Source: Brachypterus glaber | Taxonomy: Eukaryota > Arthropoda > Insecta > Coleoptera > Kateretidae | Direction of reading: 5' to 3' | Assembly (NCBI GenBank): GCA_958510825.1 | Contig: OY294048.1 | Coordinates: 25,369,887-25,433,886 of the forward strand | DNA length: 64,000 nt | Shown here: positions 1 to 11,250 of the stretch, piece by piece | How the letters are laid out: each line of letters begins with the position of its first letter | Position numbering within the stretch: position 1 is the first letter of the stretch | Translations under genes and position numbers: made by a program | Notes under the pieces: model-generated | Database searches by the model: none | Seen by the model: the letters and a program-made list of their open reading frames with translations, nothing else | What the model was told of the DNA's origin: nothing

Positions 1-12
1 GCAGTCTCTTAA

Positions 13-114
13 CTTAACAGAGCCCTGAACCATCCCAACGAAATGGTAAGAGCAGCCCTAGATTATGTCCCTGACCCGAGACAAGTCTACAGAAGGCCCA
101 AAATCCTTCTGTAA
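13..114 (+). pseudogene. possible C-terminal tail of a non-LTR ORF2
   Basis: A short open frame runs from just after a TAA at 10-12 to a TAA at 112-114. It reads as a charged, arginine- and proline-rich tail of about 33 residues that ends in RRPKILL and is followed by a T-rich, gene-free stretch resembling a 3' UTR. I associate such tails loosely with LINE ORF2 ends, but no catalytic motif is in the window, so this is a guess from context. The upstream part lies outside the window. Confidence 0.2.
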
Positions 115-732
115 GATCCCCCCTGAACAGTTCTGATCGGAAGGTTATGGGTTAAATCCCTCTGTTATAATCTACTTTATATAATCTACTTTAAATTATC
201 TTATTTATCTTTATTTATTTTTTAAACTCATTTTAATCAGTATTGTCCTCCAATTTTTCTTAATTTATTCAATTTGAATATGTCATTCATTTTCAACTTT
301 TTTTTTTGTTTTTTTGTCCTATTTTTTAATTTTTAATGTCTGTTCAAATTTTAATTACTCCCTTTCATATTACCACCCGTGTATTAGTCCACCTATTTAT
401 TTATTTATTTATCTCTATGTACATTCTAGTTAAGCTCAAATATCCCACCCTCCCCTTCCCCACATATCCCACTTCACTTAGGTTAAGCATATTATTTAGA
501 AAAATTTATCTATATTAATGTTAAATTAAAAATTATAAAAAAAGAAAAAAAACCGAAAGTCCGTTTTTGTTGTTTTTGTTGTCAGCGCCCCGACACGTTC
601 TTCACCCGAAGAAAAACTTCAGATTGCCCTACATGGACATTTCACCATATCCATACTCAGGAAAAACTAAATTAATTCAACCAAGGGCAAGAGAGCTTAC
701 GCTCTGACCCGGAGCGCCCCATTCATGACGAT
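115..732. other. AT-rich stretch without a recognisable gene
   Basis: T-rich and low in complexity, with several short ATTT runs around 390-412. Around 580-725 the composition becomes more GC-rich, possibly a different element end. I see no coding region, terminal repeats or target duplication. Confidence 0.5.
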
Positions 733-1003
733 GGACTTTTATCAGGAAGAAATTCTATAAAAAAGGCCTTACTTCAATGTGTAATTTGTTTTAAAAACAA
801 GCCAATTACAACATATCCAATAATGGGACAATTGCCAAAAGAAAGAGTAACACCTGCTAGAGTGTTTTTAAATACATCAACTGATTATTGTGGTCCAGTT
901 ATGATAAAGGAAGGCAAACGAAAAGGAAGAGTTCGAATGCAGCCTAGTTATATTGTTGTATTTGTCTGCATGGCAACAAAAGCCATTCATTTAGAATTAG
1001 TTT
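733..1003 (+). pseudogene. BEL/Pao integrase fragment, plus-strand copy
   Basis: This block is nearly identical, in opposite orientation, to the integrase segment of the BEL element at about 4433-4700. It covers the end of the zinc-binding N-terminal region (CVICFKNK) and the start of the catalytic core (DYCGPV, then MATKAIHLE). It starts and stops abruptly, with no LTR and no upstream or downstream Pol sequence. It is therefore a captured or rearranged internal fragment, not an insertion in its own right. The near identity suggests it derives from the same subfamily as the neighbouring element. Confidence 0.8.
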
Positions 1004-1065
1004 AGAAAAATTAGATGGACGACTAATTTAGTTTAACCAAAACTTTTAAAGGTGTATGTTTAATT

Positions 1066-1356
1066 ATGGAGTGCTCTATTGGAAAATATATAGAAGAAGA
1101 ATGTCATAAGAATGTATGGAAAAATACAAAAAAAAAAACAGTTAAATCTATTATTGATTATAGCAGTGAATATCAAATTTTGATAAAATGGAGAGTAAAT
1201 GAAGATGTCTCAATTTGTGAATATCATAATAAAAATATTATCATAGTATATTTGGACGCATATGCTGTGGTCAAGAAAAATGTGCAGAGTAGGAAAAAAC
1301 TCCTGGCAAAGAAAAAACAAGTTGCAAAAAAAAACTTTAAAGAAACGAAAGGCTAA
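1066..1356 (+). CDS. unrecognised lysine-rich 96-residue ORF
   Basis: An ATG-initiated frame of 96 residues with a mixed N-terminal half (residues 1-70, including a IIIVYLDAYAVV stretch) and a strongly basic C-terminal third made of KK and AKKK runs. I do not recognise a family. It lies between a truncated integrase fragment and an LTR end and has no visible promoter. The basic tail could reflect A-rich DNA alone. It may be a piece of an older element or a chance frame. Confidence 0.25.
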   Translation: MECSIGKYIEEECHKNVWKNTKKKTVKSIIDYSSEYQILIKWRVNEDVSICEYHNKNIIIVYLDAYAVVKKNVQSRKKLLAKKKQVAKKNFKETKG

Positions 1357-1375
1357 GAAAAAACAAAAAGTTAAG

Positions 1376-1380
1376 AAGAC
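1376..1380. repeat. target-site duplication AAGAC, left copy
   Basis: AAGAC directly precedes the TG that opens the LTR at 1381, and the same five bases follow the CA that closes the other LTR at 13138. Five bases is the usual BEL/Pao duplication length. Confidence 0.85.
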
Positions 1381-1568
1381 TGTTTTGTAATGACTGTGGA
1401 CTGTATATCAACTTATTTAACTATATTTTTATAAATTTTACATTGACATGTTATTCAAAATTATTTCTGACAAAAACTATCAAAATACAATCTACCTTAT
1501 TTTCAAAAATTCAAACACCAATTTTTTAATTAACTAAAACTTAGTCTCACTGATAAGACTCTTGAACA
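1381..1568 (-). repeat. BEL/Pao 3' LTR (188 bp)
   Basis: Complete LTR, TG at 1381 and CA at 1568 on the plus strand. It matches the split LTR at 9040-9166 plus 13107-13138, except for about 29 bases lost in that copy. On the minus strand the bases just upstream (1569-1585) are purine-rich (AAAGTAGGCGG) and fit a polypurine tract. Confidence 0.85.
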
Positions 1569-1609
1569 TACCGCCTACTTTGATTTTTAATTAAAATTAA
1601 AAATTGTTT

Positions 1610-2065
1610 TTAAGTTGTTCTATCAAACGGTAAAACACACACTTTGTTTACTGCTCGTTTATATGAACCTGAAGAAGTTTTCACTTGCACAACTCGTACT
1701 ACACCATCATTTCCAGAATGTACTTCTTCCACTCTTCCCAATATCCACTTCAAAGGTAGTAGATTATCATCTTTCAAAAGAACCATTGCACCTTGTACCA
1801 AATTTAAAGATGACGAAGACCATTTCGTTCGCTGCTGTAAACTGCATAAATACTCTTTTGACCATCTTTTCCAGAAATGTTGGGTTAGCTTCTGCATGAG
1901 TTTCCATCGACTTAACTTATTTTCTGGAACATCTTTGAAATCTGGTTCTATTGGGGTGGTAAGAGAGTCTTGTATAAGGAAATGAGCAGGGGTTAACACT
2001 GATAAATCTGAGGGGTCCTCTGACATCGGAGTCAAGGGACGTGAGTTTAAACAAGCCTCTGCTTG
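1610..2065 (-). pseudogene. BEL Pol C-terminal domain (DUF5641-like)
   Basis: The last part of Pol, downstream of the integrase core. It opens with EACLNSRPL, the conserved end of the BEL integrase region, followed by LTPAHFLI and the DUF5641-type tail (RW...W...YL..LQ..KW, then G..VLL..DN..PL.W.LG.V). About 150 residues, ending at a TAG at 1610-1612. It is severed from the integrase core by the 2.03-kb insertion at 2066; the coding sequence resumes at 4103. Within the segment the frame is open, so decay here is limited. Confidence 0.85.
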
Positions 2066-2287
2066 TGTCACGTAAAAAAAATACTCTGTAATAGTAAAAT
2101 AATATATATAATATTATATTCTATCCCAGAGTACTCTCAGAGCAACAAATAAAATTTATATACCCAGGCTAGGCATGGGTTACCAGTTTAGGAATAGGGA
2201 TAAAAAGAAAAATTTGTGTTTATTTATAAGAGTTCGTATATTTTAAATTAAATAAAATACTATATAAATTACTATAAAAAGATGAAT

Positions 2288-2527
2288 TAATGATAACTGC
2301 GGTTATAATTTGCATATATATAAAAATAGCACAATCTGTTGGGTTTATAACTACAGATTGGCGAGATACAAAATATAAAGAAATATAAAAATATACCTTT
2401 AAATATTATTAAAGATTAAAAGTTGACTATAACTGCAGTTATAAAATATACAAAATGGCACAATCTGTGGATTTATAACTCCACAAATTGGTGAGATACA
2501 AAATATAAAAATATACCTTTACATGTG
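2288..2527. repeat. two tandem copies of a ~130-bp unit inside the LTR-like block
   Basis: The block around 2288-2407 recurs at about 2425-2527. Both contain TAACTGCRGTTATAA, a GCACAATCTGT segment, a GAGATACAAAATATAAA segment and AATATACCTTT. Confidence 0.6.
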
Positions 2528-2639
2528 GTCGGCGCCTTCGCCAAATAACGAAAATCTAGCAGCGGCTATGTTATTCAGACGGGAACGATTCACAACAATG
2601 AAGGTCTCTCGTTTTTAAGTATGGGTGGTACCAAAGCAC

Positions 2640-2765
2640 AAAAATAGGTACCAAAATACGGAAATATCCAAAATACCAATATATCCAAAATAGGGAAATA
2701 TCCAAAATAGCAAAATATCCAAAATAGGGAAATATCCAAAATAGCAAAATATCCAAAATAGGCCC
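2640..2765. repeat. 17-bp minisatellite
   Basis: About seven alternating units of the type AAATATCCAAAATAGSR, differing mainly at two positions (AGGG versus AGCA). Confidence 0.75.
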
Positions 2766-4102
2766 TGTAATGGAAAACACGTGTGTTGGAAAAATATACA
2801 TGAGAAAATGCGCATAATAACTTTGTACAATAATAGAAATTTAATTTAACGAATATAAAAATACAGTACCACGTTTCCTTAAATTTCCATTAGGTCAAAA
2901 TTAAAAATCAAATTAAACTCACTTTGTTATTATTTGGCCTAGAAGTATGTCCAGCGATCTGTTCCGAGAGAATTCCCATTTACCAATATATAAAATTATC
3001 TAATTTAAGAAAATTTAAATTAGTATAGAAAAAGGAAAATAAATATTTAAAAACTCACCAATTATTACAAATAAATCCGGAAAACTGATAAAAGTAATTA
3101 AACATAAAAAGAAATTTAAATAATTACTATAAAACTGCAAGTATTTTAAAATCCTGAACTTCAGTAAAAAAACACTAAAATACTTGCTAACTGTAAAATC
3201 GATGAATCTTAAATGAAAGAGTTTTAATTTGCGATTTACCATCAAGACCCCAAAAATTGGATTATGCGCGACACCCCCCCGGAACCAGATACAAAATTTT
3301 AATTAAGTCATGCGCGACACGGATTTTTCCAGGACATAATTTTTGTGCCAAAAGGCCAAATTTAAATTTTTCCAACACACGCGAAACCAGAACCATTATA
3401 CTTAAAGACATAGGATATGACAGGATATAAAGGATAACGTCAGGATATTCCGAAACAGCAAATTTAATCATCTTTTAATATATTATCAAATTAAAAGAAA
3501 ATACCAATTCAAATTCAAAATTCTCCATTTATAAAATATGCTGCCATCTAGGAGCCAATCATAAATGTAACTAGCACTTGCGCAGAAAGAACGTTTTCAT
3601 TTGACAGAAATGACAGACAACTATCGAAACGACAAATTTAGATTTGATTATTTACTATGCCAGATTCTAGAAGATTACCCAGGAAATATCACTAAAATGT
3701 GCCTCATGCTCTTTATATAATAAAGTTTCCACAGCTTCTGCTTCCCCGTAAGTATATATTTAAAAATTCTTATATTATCCAACCAAAATTACCGCCTTGT
3801 AAACAAATGAATTTCTGTTTAATTATAAAACTAATTTAACTAATTGACCCTAGATAGAAGTATAATAACCAAAATCTGATGTGCTAGCCCTAGAATCAAT
3901 ATATGAAATGCCTGTGGATTTCTGATAACCTGAAAATAAGTGTTACCTTTTGAGGTTATGTATAACCAGATAAATTGGGCCAAAACCAAAGAATATTTAA
4001 ACGGTACCAGGATTCAAAAGACTTCACACAAGTTAAAGGTAAGCCAGATTTTTATTATTTAAATTTTAGTTACATTGAATCAATTTTCCAATGTAACACT
4101 TG

Positions 4103-4906
4103 AACCAAAAATGTGTAAAATTCTTCATATGTAAAAACAGAATTACCGACAATTCTTCTTAAATGATATTTCAGAAACTTTATTGCTGCTTCCCATAAGC
4201 CACCAAAAGTTGGAGATCTTGGTATAAACTTCCAAACAATTCCTTCATTAGCAGTAAAATCTTCTACTGTATTCCAATGTTCCTTTGATTTGAATACACA
4301 TACTCTTGAATGGTTTTGTTAGCTTTTACAAAATGTGCGGCATTGTCTGAAAAGATAACTGAGCATTTTCCGCGTCTTGCAGTAAATCTTTTTAAAGCAG
4401 CAAGAAATGCCTCTGTTGTCAAATCTTGAACGAATTCTAAATGAATGGCTTTTGTTGCCATGCAGACAAATACAACAATATAACTAGGCTGCATTCGAAC
4501 TCTTCCTTTTCGTTTGCCTTCCTTTATCATAACTGGACCACAATAATCAGTTGATGTATTTAAAAACACTCTAGCAGGTGTTACTCTTTCTTTTGGCAAT
4601 TGTCCCATTATTGGATATCTGGTAATTGGCTTGTTTTTAAAACAAATTACACATTGAAGCAAGGCCTTTTTTATAGAATTTCTTCCTGATAAAATCCAAT
4701 ATTTTCTTCGTAGTGATGTCAAAACTGTCTGAGGACCTGCGTGCAATAATCGAATATTTTCATATTCAATTAGTAATGCTGTTATTCTGGACTTATTTGA
4801 AATAATATATGGATGTTTTTGAGACTCTGGAATAGTAGATTTTTGTAACCTACCGCCTACCTTAATAAGCCCCTGTTCATCTAAAAATGGTGCTAATGTA
4901 TATAGT
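4103..4906 (-). pseudogene. BEL/Pao integrase
   Basis: Covers the HHCC-type N-terminal domain (LLHAG..TVL..LRRKYWI, then CVIC at about 4650) and the DDE core: the first Asp in DYCGPV, the second in FSDNAAHF, and the Glu in FGGLWEAA. These are the standard retroviral-type integrase landmarks as arranged in BEL elements. The ATG-initiated part 4264-4746 is open. Frame changes occur near 4264 and between 4747 and 4906, where the coding sense continues in another frame. The chain is cut at 4102/4103 by the LTR-like insertion and resumes at 2065. Confidence 0.85.
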
Positions 4907-5614
4907 TTACTTTTTTAAACTTCTTAATTCGTCGCAGAAATCAAATTGAGCAAGTCTTACCAGAAACATCTCTGAATATTTTAATTCTTCCACAGATAGT
5001 TGGCCAGAATTCCTTTTTTCATTTTTCTTTGCATTATTTATAAATCTAAAGCAGTACGCTATTACTCTCTTCATACGTAAGAAATTAGAAAATCTATTTA
5101 AAAAATCACATTTTTCTATAAAAGAACATAACATTTTCTCCTTTTTGCGTTCCAATTCTTTATCTGCAAATTCATTTTTTTCAGTTTGAAATGTTGGCCA
5201 ATTTTCTTGATTTTCCGTTAACCAACATGGTCCGTAAAACCATAACCTATTTTCCTGGATTTGGTCTGGATAAAGGCCTCTAGATATTGCATCCGCTGGA
5301 TTGTGATTTGTACTAACATGCCGCCAATACTGTACTTCAGTAAGATTTTGAATATCTGCAACTCTATTTCCAACAAAAGTTTTCCATGTATTTGAAGAAG
5401 ATGCTATCCATGCCAAAACAATTGTAGAATCTGTCCATAAGAAATAATCATTTATTTCAATTTTTAAACATGCCTTTATTTTCTTCAAAAGTTGAGCAAG
5501 AAGTTGAGCACCACACACAAGTCTTGGAAGAGATGTAGACTTAAGAGGAGCCACCCTTGACTTGGAACATAGCAATTGTGAATTATGACTTCCTTTTTTA
5601 TCTGTTGTTCTTAA
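4907..5614 (-). pseudogene. BEL/Pao RNase H and linker region
   Basis: Continues Pol after a stop at the end of the upstream segment. It contains SRVAPLKSTSLPRLVCGA, the conserved start of the BEL RNase H body, then WTDSTIVLAWI with a catalytic Asp, and ADAISRG near residue 95. The remaining 100 residues form the linker to integrase. The frame is open for 222 codons. A TAA just upstream (about 5613) and a frameshift near 4907 separate it from its neighbours, so it could not be made as one polyprotein. Confidence 0.85.
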
Positions 5615-6064
5615 TTATATACACGCTCCATATGCTACCTCGCTTGAATCACAAAAACCATGAATTTGAACATTTAAATATTCTTCATGATGTGTAATTT
5701 TCCTTGGAATACCTATGTTATTTAGACATGATATTTTGGACTGAAACTGATTCCACATTTTTGCTTCTTTATCTGTAAGTATTTCATCCCAGTCTAACTG
5801 TATTTGCCAAAGTCTCTGTAATATAATTTTTGCCACAGTAGATACTGGACCCAAAAATACCATGGGATCAAAAATTTCCCCAATAGCTGAAAGAATTCTA
5901 CGTTTAGTATAAATTTCACTCATATTTTGATTAACATAGAATCTAAAAGTATCTTGATTTGAATTCCATATCAAACCCAATGTTTTGGCATTTTTCAGTT
6001 TCCCAGTAGGCATGTAAAAGTTTGTAATGCTAGGATCATAAGTTGGTAGTACATCTGGATGCAC
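5615..6064 (-). pseudogene. BEL/Pao RT connection domain and RNase H start
   Basis: Follows the RT palm in a shifted frame. Landmarks are KTLGLIWN, KRRILSAIGEIFDP and VSTVAKIILQRLW, all typical of the BEL RT thumb/connection, and then IHGFCDSSEVAYGAC with the first RNase H Asp. 149 codons are open. It overlaps the preceding segment (6036-7079) by 29 bases in another frame, which marks a single small indel. Confidence 0.85.
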
Positions 6065-7180
6065 GCCATTTCCTTAATTCAAAACATCCTTTTCTTAAAA
6101 GAATAGTCAACTGTGACTGAAGTTCCTTTACTTTCTCAATACTTTCAGCACCCGTTAATATATCATCTACGTAACATTCTTCACTTAAGGCTTCTGCTAC
6201 TAAAGGTAACTCTTCTTTATTTTGCTCAGATAACTCCTTTAGGCATCTTATACTTTGAAAAGGAGCACATGCTAAACCATACGTTACTGCATCTAGCTCA
6301 TATGTGTCTATTACATTATATTTCTTCCAAAGTATTTTTACAAACTTTGTGTCTTCTTTGTGCAACTTGATTTGTCTAAACATTTTTTCTATATCAGAAG
6401 AAATTACATAGTTATGAAATCTAAAACGTGTTATTATTGTAAAAAGATCATTTTGTATTACTGGACCCTTCATCAAGGTATCATTGATGGATACACCGCT
6501 TGAACTAGAAGCACTGCCATCAAAAACTACTCTAGTCTTGGTTGTAACACTATCATTTCTTATAACAGCTGTATGTGGCAAATAAAATCCAGTATGATCA
6601 TCGTTACTAACTTTATGCATATGATTCAATAAAATATAGTCATCTATAAATTTTGAGTACTCTAATCTTAATGTTGGATTCATGTTTAACCTTTTATCCA
6701 GAGAATTAAACCTATTCAAAGCCATATTTCTTGAATCACCCAAATCGTTAATCCTATCATTAAAAGGTAATCTAACTACAAATCTACCATCTGTATCTCT
6801 ACTAAATGTTTGTTGAAAATGCAATTCACAGGCCAACTCCTCTTTTGTAAGTTTTTGGGCCGAACCAATGTCTTCTAATTCCCAAAATTGTTTTAATTGT
6901 CTACTTAACATTTCATCAGTGACCAAATGACATCCAAATTCTTTAATCTTAGTTTCACCATAAATCTTACCCGAAATAACATATCCCAATTGTGTATTTT
7001 GAAGGATAGGTAATTCATTACCCAGTTTGATTTGACCTGCGCATAACAAGTCCATAAAAATCTCTGCACCCAATAACATATCTATTTCATTTGGCTTATC
7101 AAAACCAGGATCTGCAAGAATAATTCCAGAAGGTATCTTTAATTCTAACTTATTTACTTTAATAAAAAAGAAGGAAATTT
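6036..7180 (-). pseudogene. BEL/Pao protease end and reverse transcriptase
   Basis: The N-terminal part (about residues 1-60, IDMLLGAEIFMDLL and GYVISGK) is the end of the aspartic protease region. The RT follows with YLPHTAVIR, TRVVFDGSA, SDIEKMFRQI with the first catalytic Asp, YGLACAPFQSIR, and CYVDDILTG with the YVDD box near residue 310. The core palm motifs are intact over 347 codons, so the RT fold could still be complete. The start of the protease domain upstream is degraded around the retroposon insertion at 7190-7345. Confidence 0.88.
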
Positions 7181-7189
7181 AAAATTTAC

Positions 7190-7309
7190 TGTCAGAAACA
7201 TAATAATTAAAATTTTGGATAATTTTGTATGCCTAAATTAATGGGGAGTCCCTAGCACAAGCTTAAAGCTTATTTGGGACTCCCCACGACTTTTTAATAT
7301 ATTGCTTAA

Positions 7310-7340
<31 letters not shown>

Positions 7341-7345
7341 ATACA
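7190..7345 (+). mobile_element. short retroposon fragment with (AAAT)n tail
   Basis: Interrupts the gag/pol junction. It contains a near-perfect hairpin, TGGGGAGTCCC at 7240-7250 facing GGGACTCCCCA at 7276-7286, and ends in about nine AAAT units (7309-7342). The tail on the plus strand suggests a 5'-truncated SINE or LINE end. I did not find a clear target duplication. Confidence 0.5.
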
Positions 7346-8878
7346 TGGTAAATTTCCCGTAATTTTTGGTAGTACATAAAAGTTTAAATTTTCATTATAG
7401 GGGCTTACTCTTGATTCAATTTTTAAAATTACAGATTTATTAACAAGTGAAATACCTCCAGAAATTCCCTTTACTTGAATATTTTCTGTTTTTGTTGGAA
7501 TTCCCATTAAATTTGACATAGATCCAGAATCAAGTAATGCTCTGCATTTAACAGCATTTCCTGAACTATTATAAACATCTAAAACAGCTGTGGCTAACAA
7601 AACTTGTTCCACTTTTTCTGTATCTGAATAATTTACCACTGTATATGAGTCTTTCTCTTCCTCATCTGAATGCTTATTTGATTCCTGAACATTCTTCATT
7701 TGTTCTTCATGTAATAAAGTATTATGCCTCCTAAAACATTTTTTGCAGGTCCTTTGAAAGGATTTTGATGCTTTGTGACCTTCACCTAAACAGTTATAAC
7801 AAACACCTAACTTTGGAATTATTTGAATTCTTTCTTTGACTGACAAAGCTAAAAACTTCTCGCATGCAAATAGATTATGTGATTCTTTACACATTGGACA
7901 TGTATTGGTGTGTATTACCACAAATGATTTCTTATCCACTATTCTTGATACTTCCTTCCTATAAGTGCTACTAGAACCATCATTTTTGTGTAAAACTTCT
8001 AATAGTTGGCATTTGTCTCTAATAAAATCTTTAAATACCGTATATTTTAAAAGCTCGTTGTTAGATGCCTGCTTTACTTGCCATTCTCTTAATGTAATAT
8101 AATCCAACTTAGATGAAAGTAATGGAATGAGTAAAGTATCCCATTTGTCGACAGGCTCCCCTAGTGAAATTAGTGCTCTTAAATTATTTTCAACTGCATC
8201 ACAAAATGCCCTTAATTGTGTATAATATTCTTTTTGAATAATAGGAAGATCATACAGTGCCTTGACATGGCTTTGGATTTTAATTTTTTTGTTTTCATAT
8301 CTTTCTAGAAGAAGGTCTAGTGCAACTTTATAATTAGTTTCTGATAACTCCAAGTTTCCAATAACTTGCAGTGCATTACCTTGTAAACTTGATTTTAAGT
8401 AATGCATTTTCTGAATATCACCCAATGAATTATTTTTATTTATAATAAAATTGAAAATGTCATAAAAACTTTGCCAATTTTCATAGTTACCTTCAAAAAC
8501 AGGTAATGTTATTTTTGAAGACTGGTCAAAACTTGGGACTCTGGTACTAGGAGTTTGTATAATACCAGACGTTGGTGTTGTATTATAAGTATTTTTCCTT
8601 AAATACAATTTGCTTTTGAAATTATTTTATAAAAATAATTTTCAAAACTGTCCCTGTCCTCTGTTTCCGTTTCTGTTGAATCTAAGTCTTCAATTCTATC
8701 CTGAATTGCATTAAATGCATTAAAAGTCTCTTTTGCTTTTTCTAGACGTTATTCTAACTCACTATAGAACCCCTCTACTTCCTCTAAAGAAATTGTATTA
8801 TCGAAATTCTTTAGAAATGTGTTAAACTTTGTCAACCCTCCTTTGACGGTTGCTCTTTGTCTCTTAAGTTTATCCATG
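7346..8878 (-). pseudogene. BEL/Pao gag
   Basis: From an ATG at 8878 (MDKLKRQRATVKGGL) the Gag N-terminus is readable with one in-frame TAA near 8750 and a frameshift near 8625. The main frame then gives the capsid-like block LPVFEGNYENWQSFYDIF, typical of BEL/Pao Gag, followed by a CPMC zinc-knuckle-like group and CYNCLGEGH (CCHC knuckle) and a second Cys group. The C-terminal part contains LLDSGS, the active-site motif of the aspartic protease, so protease coding begins in this frame. The segment is cut by the retroposon at 7345. Gag-Pol would be non-functional. Confidence 0.82.
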
Positions 8879-9039
8879 TTTTATAAATAAATCTTTTATT
8901 ATATAAAATATCTACTTACCACCCCTTAGATTGCACTAGCTATGACCAATATTTCCAAACAGATTGCAGACTATTAGTGATCAAAATGCACAATAACCAA
9001 ATAAGCAGTTAATATCCAGCTCGAAGATAGACCATTTTA

Positions 9040-9166
9040 TGTTGTGTAATGACTGTGGACTGTATATCAAATTATTTAACTATATTTTTATAAATTTTAC
9101 ATTGACATGTTATTCAAAATTATTTCTGACAAAAACTATCAAAATACAATCTACCTTATTTTCAAA
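9040..9166 (-). repeat. BEL/Pao 5' LTR, inner part
   Basis: Matches 1381-1507 closely (TGTTGTGTAATGACTG against TGTTTTGTAATGACTG). It stops at 9166, where the LINE starts. A TGG lies about 6 bases inside the element on the minus strand (9032-9034), a possible primer binding site that I could not assign to a tRNA. Confidence 0.85.
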
Positions 9167-9221
9167 GTATAATTAGTAATTTAGTTCTGTTACAAATGTT
9201 TTTAGAAAAAATAGTGTCGAT

Positions 9222-10133
9222 TTCTTGTGTCTGACAGAACATTCCGTTGTTGACAAAAATATCTCGGATTTGTGTTTACCGGGGTATGATTTAATATCTT
9301 ATTTTGCTAGAAAGTGTCATATTCGTGGTGGAGCTTTAATTTTTGTTAAAAGTACTTTTAATTGTAATGTGTCCAATATTGAGTTTATAAATAATTTATC
9401 TGTCGAATGTCATATAGAGATTTGTGCAGCCTTTTGCAATAGTGTGGAGAAAATTATAATTGTTACTGTTTATAGGCCACCAAATGGCAAAATGGATGTA
9501 ATTTTCAGACAACTTAATTTGGCCTTAAATTATGCCATGTTAAAATCTAGATTATTAGTATTATGTGGTGACTTTAATATTGATTTTACTGTAACATGTT
9601 TGGACTTTTAAGGGACGTTTGATTCTTATAGATTCTGTCGTCAGGTGAATATACACGCATTTTTACAAATACTTATGGCAAAACTAGTAAATCGTGTATA
9701 GACTACATGGTGTCGACTATTCAATTGGATAGGTTGAATATAAGTTTAATTAAACCAAACTTAGCCGACCACTTTGGGCATCTCATGTCAGTTAAATCTG
9801 TTATTAATACAGTAGTCGATGTAAATACTAATTTTGTGTATAAAAGACTGATTAATTCTAGGACATTGAGCAATTTTAAAGAATGTAACTTGAACTGTGA
9901 TATTATTTCTAAATTAGGTGTTAATAAAGGTTTTAATTATTTATTAAATAGTGTTAGTAGTAATTTTAATTTGTGTTGTCCTGTAAAAAAAGTTAAAAAA
10001 AACAATTTGGGGAAAAATCTTGGATAACCGAAGAAATTGTTAGGGGGAGCCATAAATTAAAAGATATGTTTTGGTTAATAACAAACTTTAGATGTAATAA
10101 TTTAAAAGAACAGTATAATAATAGAAGAAAAAT
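9222..10133 (+). pseudogene. LINE A endonuclease domain (APE type)
   Basis: Retains the catalytic Glu in CLTEH right at the truncated start, then the VYRPPNG loop, the GDFNIDF motif near 9560, and IDYMV...DHFGH near 9700-9760, which is the usual end of the APE-type domain in Jockey/CR1 LINEs. Frameshifts near 9605 separate the parts. Downstream, KSWITEEI at about 10012-10035 marks the linker to RT. The coding sequence is then broken by the tandem-repeat element. Not functional. Confidence 0.8.
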
Positions 10134-10134
10134 A

Positions 10135-11250
10135 GACTGCCCAGTAAAAGAACTTTCCCATTTTACACCTCCGCGCGTAAAATGGATTTTTTTATTATCA
10201 GATTCACTTTCAGCAACCATAAAAACCTTAATATACCAATTTTCACGAAAACTACCCTCTGCCCCTTTGGGGGTGAAGTTAGAATTTTGTTACAATCAGA
10301 TTCCCTTTCAACAACCTCAAAAACCCCAATATACCAATTTTCACGAAAACTACCCCTCACCCCTCAGGGGGTGGATTTAGAATATTTTTATTATCAGATT
10401 AACTTTCAGCAACCTCAAAAACCCCAATACTCCAGTTTTCACGAAAACTACTCCCCACCCCTCAGGGGTGAAATTAGGAAAAAAAATGTGATAACAAAAA
10501 TCAATTTCACGCGCGGAGTTGAAAAATGGGAAAGCTCTTTTACTGAGCAGTGTTTTATTATCATATTTAGTTTCAGCAACCTTGAAAACCCCTATATACC
10601 AACTTTCACAAAATTACCCCCCACCCCCTGGGGGTAGGGGTAGAGTTAGACCATTTTTATTATCAGATTCACTTCCAGCAACCTCAAAAACGTCAATATA
10701 CCAATTTTCACAAAAATCACCCCCCACCCCTAAGGGGGTGGGTTCAAAAAATATATTTCAAGATTCATTTTTATCAACCTCAAAAACCCCTATCTACAAA
10801 TTTTCGCGAAAATTTGGAAAACATTTCAAAATATTTACCCCCTCACCCCCTCGGGGGTGGAGTTAGAGAAATTTTATTATTAGATTCAATTTTAGCAACC
10901 TTAAAAACCTCTATATAGCAATTTTAAATTTTTTCTAAAAAAATGTATTTTTCCCCATTTGGCCCCCTTGCCGCACGCCAATGTTCAAAAAAAACAATCC
11001 CGAGCGAGAACTTTTGCTAACATACCTGTATGCCAAAATTCAAGTCTCTAACTTAAAGCGTTCTTAAGTTATCGTGCTTACAAGATTTTCCGGACAGACC
11101 GATCGACCGACAATTTTTTTTTTTGCTTGAAATTGATTTATATCTACATTAAACGTCATAAAACGCAAAAATTCGCAAAAAAAAATTTTGAAAATTTTTG
11201 CACGAATACAAGGCTTTCCGAAATTTTAAAAATTTTCAAAATGGGAAAGC
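10135..11250 (+). repeat. 98-bp tandem-repeat element with GACC/GACA tail
   Basis: Units of about 98 bp (CAGATTC at 10199, 10297 and 10395, then degenerate to about 10900) each carry TATACCAATTTTCACGAAAA and a C-rich/G-rich hairpin around CCCCTCAGGGG. After them comes a module with GACAGACCGATCGACCGACA (11092-11111), a T-run, GCTTGAAAT and ACAAGGCTTTCC. An inverted copy of 10137-10185 occurs at about 10500-10552. The layout (repeat core, then GACN microsatellite) is like Helitron-related DINE/mini-me elements. The ORFs seen here are by-products of the repeat. Confidence 0.65.

Larger units (their letters stand above)
2066..4098. mobile_element. 2.03-kb LTR-like insertion (solo LTR candidate)
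   Basis: Begins TGTCACGT and ends ATGTAACA, so it has TG...CA ends with a short imperfect inverted repeat. It is flanked by the 4-bp duplication CTTG (2062-2065 and 4099-4102), and it interrupts BEL pol exactly there. No credible coding frame lies inside. These ends and the 4-bp duplication fit a solo LTR of a Ty3/gypsy-type element, although 2 kb is long for an LTR. A non-autonomous LTR-type element is the alternative. Confidence 0.6.

Noticed and set aside
336..518. 60-residue ORF on the plus strand
   Set aside because: T-rich hydrophobic translation in low-complexity DNA with no supporting context.
10182..10866. Overlapping frames of 104-151 residues
   Set aside because: Translation of the 98-bp tandem units. 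Homopolymeric and repeated, with no family signal.
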